Assembly (NCBI GenBank): GCA_027005175.1
Contig: JALTMC010000328.1
Coordinates: forward strand, 1 to 5,509
DNA from: Myxococcales bacterium
GTDB taxonomy: Bacteria > Myxococcota_C > UBA6777
DNA length: 5,509 nt
Direction of reading: 5' to 3'
Below the pieces are notes generated by a model. It did not search any database, was not told the DNA's origin, and saw only the letters and a program-made list of their open reading frames with translations. Within the stretch, counting starts at the first letter, position 1. Each line of letters begins with the position of its first letter. Shown here piece by piece: positions 1 through 5,509 of the stretch. Both the position numbers and the translations under genes were made by a program.

Positions 1-2417
1 TCTTCTCCCTGGTGGTGATGACGACAGAATTCGTAGAAATCCAGCTCTGCGCTCACAGCGACAGCTTCTTTGGGGCGTGGTAAGAGGTTGCGATCAAACA
101 GTGATTCAACATCGACAAAAGCTTTGTGGGTGTAGACAAGAGGCTTCCAACGTTCTGGGTGTTGAAGCCCTGTAAAGACAACCTCCTGGCCTAGAAGCTG
201 TAGCAATCGAGCACCCATTTCTTCGGGCACATCGAAGCCAAGAAAAATGGAGCGCAGTTGTTCCACCAGCTCTGATATGGCGGTTTGCGCCTGTGCTTCA
301 TCCCATTGGTCAAGCTTTTCGGGTGTGGGCTGGCCTTCTTCAAAGAGAGCCTCCCAGGTACGTGGTTCGGGCTTGGGAGAGGTCGCTCCTGTGGTCGATT
401 CCGTGGAGCCATCACCTTCGAGTTCTAGGACCACCAACGTCTGTCCTGCATGGACTTGTTCGTTCACGCTACAAGAGATGATGCGAACGTGTCCGGCTTC
501 TTGGGCTTGAACAAGCATCTCCATCTTCATGACTTCGAGAGTACACAACAGATCGCCGGGTTGGACCTGGTCCCCTTCTTCCACAGCGATATGGACGACC
601 ACAGCAGGGGCAGGTGCTTTGGCCTCTCCACCGGAAGCTCGCTCCACCATATGCATGGTTCCATCGACCTCGACGGTAATTCCAGTGCGACCGTAGGAAT
701 AGAGGGCGCGATGCCGTCGGTTGCCGATATGAAGCACTGCGGCGTAGGCGTCGATCGGCTCCATCGTAACGTAGTGAAGGGCATCCGGCATACCGACCAG
801 GTATCTGTCTTGCCCAAGAGAGTATACATCGATTGTGTAGCTGCTACCGCGTAAACGGAGATTCACACGCAGCCCATGGGGGGCGGGGATATCCTGAGGG
901 ATACCATTGGGTACCTGGGTGAAAAACTGTTGAACCGCCATATGCCATTGCAGCCGACACTCAACAATGGCTGCGAGCAGCAGAGCTTCAAACTCCCACT
1001 CTGGTTTAAGGATGTTTCCTTCCAGTACAGCACGATCCAGCCAGCTTGTGTCGGCTGTGGCCTCTACAAATTCGGGAGCTTCCAGCAAGTGTAGTAAAAA
1101 GGCTTTGTTGGTCGCACCATCCTCTACCACAACCTGAAACTCCTGCAATGCCCGAACCAGGCGGGCAATGGCCTGCTTTCTTGTGGGAGCCCAGGCGATG
1201 ACTTTTGCGATCATCGAGTCAAATTCGGATGCGATCGTCTGGCCTTCTGCCACCCCGCTGTCCACGCGAATGCCTGGTCCCGATGGAGTTCGGAAGACAC
1301 GAAGAGTACCGGGACTTGGCTGAAATCCTCGCTCTGCGTCCTCAGCGTTTAGCCGTACTTCCACAACATGACCGTCTGCGATCGTAGAGACTTCTTGCCA
1401 GGGGAGCCCTCGGGCGATATCGATCTGGGCTTTGACAAGGTCACAACCCGTTTGTACCTCTGTGACTGTGTGCTCGACCTGGAGCCGAGAGTTGACCTCC
1501 AGAAACGCAGCTTTGTCTTGCTGAGGATTGTAGAGGAACTCGGCAGTACCTACGCCACGATAACCGGCCTTTTCGACAAGCTGTAGCGTGGAGGTCCGCA
1601 GGTGTTGTTCCATGGCATCAGGCAGGATCGGAGAGGGGGCCTCCTCGATCACCTTTTGGTTGCGACGTTGGATGGAGCAGTCTCGGATCCCTGGAGCAAA
1701 GGCTTTGCCATTGGCTCCCACAACAAACTGGACTTCGATGTGGCGGGCTCCGGTAATGCAGGATTCAATAAACAAGCCACCCTGTCCAAACACTTTCTCC
1801 ACTTCTTGCCGGACACTTTCGATCGCGGGCCAGAGCTGATCGGGAGTGTCTACTTTGCGAATACCACGCCCGCCTCCGCCTGCTGACGCTTTTACCATCA
1901 AGGGGAAACCAACCGCTTTGCTGGCTTTGTGTAAGTCCTGTTCTGTGTCAGAGTCCTTGATGAGACGCCAAGGGGCCAGGGGAACATCACACTCTTCAGC
2001 GAGCTGCTTGGATGCGATCTTATCGCCCAGTTGATGCATGGCTTTGGAAGAGGGACCGAGAAATACGATCCCGGCTTGCTCTAGCTTCTCGACAAAGATA
2101 GGGTCTTCCGACACAAAGCCCCAACCGGGCCAAACCGCATCGCAGTGAGCTTGCTTGAGGCATTGCAGCACAAAATCATGATGACAGTAAGAGCTGACAA
2201 GACCCGATGAACTCTCCCGCAAAGGTGCGCCAAGAGAGACCATCTCGTCAGAGAGACGGACAAAGGGAGACTCTTGGTCGGGCTCGGTGAAAAATGCGAC
2301 AGCCTTGATGTCTGTTCCTCGTTCGAAGTTATACTCTCGCAAGGCGCGAAGGAATCGAATGGCGGGCTCTCCTCGGTTGAGGATCGCAACCCGGTGAAAA
2401 TCTTGCTGTTGACTCAT
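1..2417 (-). CDS. Single-chain biotin-dependent acyl-CoA (acetyl/propionyl-CoA) carboxylase, N-terminal part (BC + BCCP), cut by the left edge
   Basis: Predicted cytoplasmic enzyme that carboxylates biotin with ATP and bicarbonate and passes the carboxyl group to an acyl-CoA, most simply giving malonyl-CoA for the adjacent FAS-I. 805 codons are visible with no internal stop. Biotin carboxylase domain, about residues 8-450: N-terminal NRGEPAIRFLRALRE; GDK (K133); ATP-grasp glycine loop KASAGGGGRGI (K176 on); RDCSIQRRNQKVIEEAP (245-261); Mg/ATP and catalytic residues E293, E307, N309, R311, E315 in FLEVNSRLQVEHTVTE; R355 in VEVRLNAED. Residues 450-600 form a less conserved linker. The biotinyl domain (about 598-667) has EVMKM with K631 (bases 525-527) as the biotinylation site. 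Residues 690-805 continue into a region typical of long fused carboxylases (ELVEQLRSIFLGFD, HKAFVDVESLF), so a carboxyltransferase domain is expected beyond the edge. Start: ATG at 2417 is preceded in frame by TGA TAA and by AGAAGG at 7 bases. Substrate (acetyl-, propionyl- or longer acyl-CoA) cannot be decided here. Confidence 0.93.
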   Translation of the reverse strand, partial: MSQQQDFHRVAILNRGEPAIRFLRALREYNFERGTDIKAVAFFTEPDQESPFVRLSDEMVSLGAPLRESSSGLVSSYCHHDFVLQCLKQAHCDAVWPGWGFVSEDPIFVEKLEQAGIVFLGPSSKAMHQLGDKIASKQLAEECDVPLAPWRLIKDSDTEQDLHKASKAVGFPLMVKASAGGGGRGIRKVDTPDQLWPAIESVRQEVEKVFGQGGLFIESCITGARHIEVQFVVGANGKAFAPGIRDCSIQRRNQKVIEEAPSPILPDAMEQHLRTSTLQLVEKAGYRGVGTAEFLYNPQQDKAAFLEVNSRLQVEHTVTEVQTGCDLVKAQIDIARGLPWQEVSTIADGHVVEVRLNAEDAERGFQPSPGTLRVFRTPSGPGIRVDSGVAEGQTIASEFDSMIAKVIAWAPTRKQAIARLVRALQEFQVVVEDGATNKAFLLHLLEAPEFVEATADTSWLDRAVLEGNILKPEWEFEALLLAAIVECRLQWHMAVQQFFTQVPNGIPQDIPAPHGLRVNLRLRGSSYTIDVYSLGQDRYLVGMPDALHYVTMEPIDAYAAVLHIGNRRHRALYSYGRTGITVEVDGTMHMVERASGGEAKAPAPAVVVHIAVEEGDQVQPGDLLCTLEVMKMEMLVQAQEAGHVRIISCSVNEQVHAGQTLVVLELEGDGSTESTTGATSPKPEPRTWEALFEEGQPTPEKLDQWDEAQAQTAISELVEQLRSIFLGFDVPEEMGARLLQLLGQEVVFTGLQHPERWKPLVYTHKAFVDVESLFDRNLLPRPKEAVAVSAELDFYEFCRHHHQGE

Positions 2418-2534
2418 CAGAAAGCCTTCTTATCAGTGTCGGCGTGGAACGCCGCCCAGTGAAGACCCCTTTCCGATCACAGGTCCAGTAGAATCGACAG
2501 GACAAGCTTTGAACGCAGGAGAGGGGTTGTTAAA
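2418..2534 (-). other. Gap between acpS and the carboxylase gene
   Basis: 117 bases between the acpS stop (TAA) and the carboxylase ATG. Apart from the Shine-Dalgarno I see no reading frame of interest. A 5-bp hairpin (CGGCG, loop of 5, CGCCG, at 2440-2454) is too short and lacks the T-run of an intrinsic terminator. No convincing -35/-10 pair is present. Co-transcription with acpS is therefore possible, but the spacing is wide enough to hide a promoter. Confidence 0.5.
2425..2430 (-). promoter_or_regulatory. Shine-Dalgarno of the carboxylase gene
   Basis: On the minus strand this reads AGAAGG, 7 bases before the ATG at 2417. Two stop codons in the same frame (TGA TAA) lie immediately upstream, so together they fix the start of the carboxylase. 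Confidence 0.7.
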
Positions 2535-2945
2535 TTATTCTTCAAGCTTTTCCAATACAACAAACGCTGTTGCGTAGTTTCCATCATGACTCAAAGACAG
2601 ATGGATTTGGAAAGGTGCAAAGTTCTGTAAAGCCTGTTTCACATCACCATGCAGGTCCAAGGTGGGACGATGATAGACATCCGTCACCACCTCGATTTCC
2701 CGGAGATCGACATGTTGGAGGACAGGCGGTTGACCCCACATAGCACTAGACCACGCTTTAATCAATGCCTCTTTGGCTGCAAACCGCACGGCGAAATGGC
2801 GAGCTGGCTGTTTCCCCGGTCGATGTGTGGCGTCCCGACGCTCACCTATGGTGAAGGTGTTTTCGACAAAAACAGAGGCTCTGTCTGCCAACTGCTCTGC
2901 AAAAGCCTGCACATCGATGATGTCTGTTCCCACACCTAGAATCAT
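2535..2945 (-). CDS. acpS: Holo-[acyl-carrier-protein] synthase (4'-phosphopantetheinyl transferase, AcpS type)
   Basis: Transfers the 4'-phosphopantetheine arm from coenzyme A to the conserved serine of an acyl carrier domain, with Mg2+; the obvious client is the ACP domain of the neighbouring FAS-I. 136 residues, a normal AcpS length. Family hallmarks in order: ILGVGTDIID at the N terminus with D8 as Mg ligand; FTIGERRDA (31-39); ARHFAVRFAAKEALIKAW (48-65) with the K58-E59 pair, E59 being the second metal ligand; IEVVTD..HRP (84-94); HLSLSHDG (115-122). FT.GERRDA, the KEA.IKAWS block and IEVVTD are, from memory, close to the AcpS encoded beside mycobacterial fas, so this looks like a dedicated FAS-I partner and not a general housekeeping copy. 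Start: ATG at 2945 has GGAG 9 bases upstream. A TTG at 2948, one codon earlier and 6 bases from the same GGAG, is an alternative; a TGA in frame just before it rules out anything longer. The start region lies inside the last unit of a tandem repeat. Confidence 0.95.
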   Translation of the reverse strand: MILGVGTDIIDVQAFAEQLADRASVFVENTFTIGERRDATHRPGKQPARHFAVRFAAKEALIKAWSSAMWGQPPVLQHVDLREIEVVTDVYHRPTLDLHGDVKQALQNFAPFQIHLSLSHDGNYATAFVVLEKLEE

Positions 2946-3004
2946 CAATCAAAACTCCATCTTGTGCTCACCAGCCTGAGTGCAGGGCTCCGTCTTACGT
3001 TCAT
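2945..3004 (-). CDS. Possible 19-residue upstream reading frame (leader) coupled to acpS
   Basis: ATG at 3004 opens a frame of 19 codons (MNVRRSPALRLVSTRWSFD) ending in a TGA whose last base is the first base of the acpS ATG (TGATG), an arrangement typical of translational coupling. It has its own GGAG 9 bases upstream, copied by the repeat. The peptide is basic, resembles nothing I recognise and is made of repeat sequence. It may be a chance by-product of duplicating the acpS start region. If translated, its likely role would be to control ribosome delivery to acpS and not to make a functional peptide. Confidence 0.25.
   Translation of the reverse strand: MNVRRSPALRLVSTRWSFD
2955..2958 (-). 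promoter_or_regulatory. Shine-Dalgarno of acpS, within a repeat unit
   Basis: Minus-strand GGAG lies 9 bases before the ATG at 2945 and 6 bases before the alternative TTG at 2948. The same GGAG plus spacing to an ATG recurs one repeat further upstream (GGAG at 3014-3017, ATG at 3004). Confidence 0.6.
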
Positions 3005-3126
3005 CAACCCAAACTCCATCTTGTGCTGAACAACCCAAACTCCGTCTTACGTTCATCAACCTGAGTTCATAGCCTCGTTTTGCGCTTATCAACCTGAACT
3101 CTACTGTGTGCTCACTTCCGTTTTGG

Positions 3127-5509
3127 CTATTGGATATAGCGTTGAGACTGATTCAGGCGTGCTTCTGGGTCCAACAACATCTGCGCCTCTTCTTCTGCTT
3201 GTACAGGTGTCCCATCTACCGCCTCAAAGCGACGTTCCGATCGTTTGGTGAAGGCCTGTTTGCGTCCCATCTGAATGGCTGCCCAGTCTCGCTGACCCTG
3301 CTGGCTTCGAAGTTGTGCTTGTTGCAGGTAGGTGTGTCTTTGTTCTGCTGAGAGCAAAGACACAAACGTATCTGGATGCAGGATTAATGAGATACCGCTG
3401 ACGTGACCAAAGCCCAGGCTGGTGATAAGGCCTGCTCGCAAGCCTCTCTTACCCACATGCAAGCTGCGGTTGGAGAATGCCATGTGAGTGTAGGACTTCA
3501 TCTGCTCATCAACGCTGTCGAGGTTGCGATTTCCAGGAATCACGCCCGTCTGTAGGGACTGGCACAGGCCGATAGCTTGCCATGCCGCCGCTCCACCTTT
3601 GGGGTGTCCTGTGAGGGATTTTTGCGACACCACAAACAATGGATTGCCGGGTGTACGGCCCAGGGCTTTTTGGATACGGTGATGAAGCTGATTCTCATTG
3701 GGGTCATTGGCTGCGGTTGAGGTGTCGTGCTTGTAGACCATCGCGATATCATCCGCAGACATTCCGTAACGCTGTAAAGCTTGGGCCAAGGGCGAGTCTT
3801 GTCCTCCCATGGCACAGGCCAGCGCACCCATCCCTGGTGCTGGGATCGATTTGTGTATTCCATCGCCAAAAGAGGCCGCGTATCCGAGGACTCCGTGGAC
3901 AGGTAGACCCATACGCAAGGCAACATCACCTCGGGCCAACAAGATCGTTCCACCGCCTTGTGCTTCTACAAAGCCGCGTCGTCTCACATCATTGGCTCTT
4001 GAGATCTGTGAGGGCTCTAACCCCATAGCCAGCATCTGGTCTGTGTCTGCTGTGGCGTTCATATCACCAAATCCGATCATACCGGCTTCTCCGATATCAT
4101 CGTAGCCTCCAGACACAACAAAGTCAGCCTTGCCCGCGAGAATCTTGTCCATGCCGTCTTCGAGAGAGACAGCAGCTGTGGCACAAGCAGCCACGGGATG
4201 GGACATCGCTCCATAGCTTCCAACGTAGCTTTGTACAACATACGCTGCGACAACATTGATTAAGGTCTCTTGCAAGACATCGCTCTGTCGCTCTTGCCCC
4301 AGAACATGGTCTGTATACAATCGCTTCAGGCTTTGCATTCCACCGATTCCAGAGCCTTGTGTGTTTGCAACACGTGCTGGATGCACCCATTGCATCAGCT
4401 CTTCTGGAGTGAGGCCGGCACTAATAAAAGCATCTACGGTTGCCACCAGATTAAACAGACTGACCCGATCCACTTGGTCAAGCATCTCTTTGGGGATTCC
4501 AAAACGCTCAAAGTTAAACCCTTGAGGCACCATTCCTGCGACATGTCGGCTGAGGCGAGCTTGTCGGGGGATACGAATTTCGGAGCCAGCTCTTCGAGTC
4601 ACATTCCATGTGTCAGTGGTCGCATCGTAGTTGGCCTGGGTTAACTCGGGTGCAGCTTTTACAAAGGAGCGGGCTTCCTCCGCAGAAGCGACAGGGAAGG
4701 TAAAATCCTGCTCCAGGTATACTGACGAATACACAGGCAACGCTTGTGGTTCAAAGCCGAGTGTTTGCTCTTCACAGAACCGTATACCCACGCGCTCACG
4801 CACAGCCTCTCTGTACCGAGATGCGATCTCCCATTCGGCTACTTCTTCGCCTGTTTTGGTGTCTTTCCAAACCCCACCTCGACCATTGTCTTCATGAACC
4901 AACAACCCAGTGACCCAGGCTAACTCCAAGATACCAGCAGGAGAGAGTGATTCATCCACTTCCAGGGCAAAGCGAGTTCGCGAACTACCACAAGGCCCGA
5001 TCTCACCTGTCCCCACGATCACGACGGTCTGTGCAAGAAGAGCCTCATTGGACTCATCTTTTGGAGTCGGTGACTCTGCAAAGTGCTCCAGGGTTTGTGA
5101 CATCGGCCATTGGGGCAGAGCATGGAGTTCGGTGGTGTGGTTGGATTCCGCTGTGAGTTGTCGGCTCTCTTCAGCAAGCAGAGTCTGCTTTCGGCGTATT
5201 TGTTGCTGCTGCTTCTCCATCTCTTGACGAATCTGGTCGACGATCTCTTTGAGGTTGTCGATGTCTGCAAAGCCACCGCTGAGATCGGCCTGCAAGGGAG
5301 CTGCTTGTGCCATCTGGCGAGCCTCTTGCGTACACAGTGCCGAGAGCAACAGTCCCATCTCTGGACTGGAGAATGTTGTGACACCCGTTTGTTCTTCCAG
5401 CCTCGCAGCGACGGGATTGTTGGCATCCATCAGGCCCGTGCCACGAACCCAGCCGATACGGGCCGCACACAAGGTGACAGCTCGGCCCCAGGCGTTGTAC
5501 TCACTGAAC
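3127..5509 (-). CDS. fas: Type I fatty acid synthase (actinobacterial/fungal-type FAS-I), C-terminal part: end of ketoreductase region plus full ketosynthase; cut by the right edge
   Basis: The last 793 residues of a multidomain synthase that elongates acyl chains with malonyl-CoA in the cytoplasm. The frame stays open to the right edge, with 12 more codons before a TTG at 5472, so no start is visible. Visible residues 1-85 match the region after the ketoreductase core (RIGWVRGTGLM; then SPEMGLLLSALCTQEA and ADLSGGFAD). Residues about 85-155 are a glutamine/charge-rich, probably helical linker. From about 160 (VVIVGTGEIGPCGSSRTRF) comes the ketosynthase: active-site Cys442 in HPVAACATAAVS (codon 4183-4185), His594 in YKHDTSTAANDPNE (3727-3729), Lys630 and His635 in SQKSLTGHPKGGAA, and a glycine-rich TSLGFGHVSG near the end. 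The order, the FVEAQGGGTILLARGD block and the tail (MLLDPEARL....YI) follow, from memory, mycobacterial Fas to its natural C terminus. The usual AT-ER-DH-MPT-ACP-KR part would lie to the right. acpS follows 181 bases downstream on the same strand, as in mycobacteria. Confidence 0.95.
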   Translation of the reverse strand, partial: FSEYNAWGRAVTLCAARIGWVRGTGLMDANNPVAARLEEQTGVTTFSSPEMGLLLSALCTQEARQMAQAAPLQADLSGGFADIDNLKEIVDQIRQEMEKQQQQIRRKQTLLAEESRQLTAESNHTTELHALPQWPMSQTLEHFAESPTPKDESNEALLAQTVVIVGTGEIGPCGSSRTRFALEVDESLSPAGILELAWVTGLLVHEDNGRGGVWKDTKTGEEVAEWEIASRYREAVRERVGIRFCEEQTLGFEPQALPVYSSVYLEQDFTFPVASAEEARSFVKAAPELTQANYDATTDTWNVTRRAGSEIRIPRQARLSRHVAGMVPQGFNFERFGIPKEMLDQVDRVSLFNLVATVDAFISAGLTPEELMQWVHPARVANTQGSGIGGMQSLKRLYTDHVLGQERQSDVLQETLINVVAAYVVQSYVGSYGAMSHPVAACATAAVSLEDGMDKILAGKADFVVSGGYDDIGEAGMIGFGDMNATADTDQMLAMGLEPSQISRANDVRRRGFVEAQGGGTILLARGDVALRMGLPVHGVLGYAASFGDGIHKSIPAPGMGALACAMGGQDSPLAQALQRYGMSADDIAMVYKHDTSTAANDPNENQLHHRIQKALGRTPGNPLFVVSQKSLTGHPKGGAAAWQAIGLCQSLQTGVIPGNRNLDSVDEQMKSYTHMAFSNRSLHVGKRGLRAGLITSLGFGHVSGISLILHPDTFVSLLSAEQRHTYLQQAQLRSQQGQRDWAAIQMGRKQAFTKRSERRFEAVDGTPVQAEEEAQMLLDPEARLNQSQRYIQ

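Larger units (their letters stand above)
2942..3112 (-). repeat. Imperfect tandem repeat array between FAS-I and acpS, overlapping the acpS start
   Basis: Six diverged units of about 25-34 bases fill the gap: 2942-2968, 2969-3000, 3001-3027, 3028-3052, 3053-3086 and 3087-3112. On the plus strand several begin with TCATCAACC or similar; in the first four, endings alternate between CATCTTGTGCT and CGTCTTACGT, giving a higher-order period of 52-60 bases. The best copies are 2942-2968 versus 3001-3027 (25 of 27 identical). A 22-base exact direct repeat occurs at 2988-3009 and 3040-3061, and a 17-base one at 2952-2968 and 3011-3027. All copies face the same way, and there are no unique spacers of constant length. 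In the transcript sense a unit reads like ATGGAG-9 bases-ATG, so the unit nearest acpS provides its Shine-Dalgarno and start codon. Confidence 0.85.

Noticed and set aside
450-854. 134-codon plus-strand open frame (and other plus-strand frames across 1-2400)
   Set aside because: Lies opposite the carboxylase gene, whose domains and motifs are continuous on the minus strand; the plus-strand product shows no recognisable family and no good start signal.
2440-2454. Intrinsic terminator between acpS and the carboxylase
   Set aside because: The stem has only 5 base pairs and is not followed by a T-run on the minus strand.
2470-2510. Promoter for the carboxylase (TTGTCC, 18 bases, TGTGAT on the minus strand)
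   Set aside because: Each box matches the consensus at only four of six positions, which is expected by chance; the organism's sigma factor consensus is unknown.
2942-3112. CRISPR array
   Set aside because: Units are diverged, contiguous and of unequal length, with no unique spacers and no cas genes.
3639-4028. 129-codon plus-strand frame, and the nearby minus-strand frame 3540-3953
   Set aside because: Both are alternative frames of the ketosynthase coding sequence, which has all catalytic residues in a single continuous frame.
5470-5472. TTG at 5472 as the start of the FAS gene
   Set aside because: The frame remains open for 12 more codons to the edge and the sequence there matches the ketoreductase region, so this is the middle of a long protein.

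Overview
The window carries three genes, all on the minus strand. They read from right to left and belong to one pathway: making malonyl-CoA and building fatty acids on a giant multidomain synthase. Order of transcription: (1) the 3' end of a type I fatty acid synthase (FAS-I) gene, entering from the right edge (5509 to 3127); (2) acpS, the phosphopantetheinyl transferase that arms the synthase's acyl carrier domain (2945 to 2535); (3) the 5' two-thirds or less of a single-chain acyl-CoA/acetyl-CoA carboxylase, running off the left edge (2417 to 1). The two large genes are open at the window edges. Both were read by translating the minus strand directly, and neither has an internal stop.

Organism: base composition is moderate (about half G+C by eye). 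The FAS-I/acpS pair is of the kind known from mycobacteria and corynebacteria, where the acpS gene follows fas. The carboxylase resembles the long single-chain acyl-CoA carboxylases known from myxobacteria and mycobacteria. Moderate G+C argues against a typical mycobacterium or myxobacterium. A non-actinobacterial lineage, perhaps a Myxococcota/Bradymonadota-like bacterium, is my best guess, but this is inference and not shown by the sequence.

Layout: 1-2417 carboxylase (biotin carboxylase domain, linker, biotin carrier domain, start of the central region; the carboxyltransferase is expected beyond the left edge). 2418-2534 is a 117-base gap with a good Shine-Dalgarno and no convincing promoter or terminator. 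2535-2945 is acpS. 2946-3126 is a gap largely filled by an imperfect tandem repeat (2942-3112), whose last copy supplies the ribosome binding site and start codon of acpS. 3127-5509 is FAS-I: end of the ketoreductase region, a glutamine/charge-rich linker, the complete ketosynthase domain and the natural C terminus.

How they work together: the carboxylase would make malonyl-CoA (or a longer carboxylated acyl-CoA) as extender, AcpS would convert apo-FAS to holo-FAS, and FAS-I would carry out chain elongation. The most unusual points are the compact grouping of these three functions, the eukaryote-like motif variants in the carboxylase, and the repeat array that duplicates the acpS translation start, including a 19-codon upstream reading frame whose stop overlaps the acpS ATG (TGATG).
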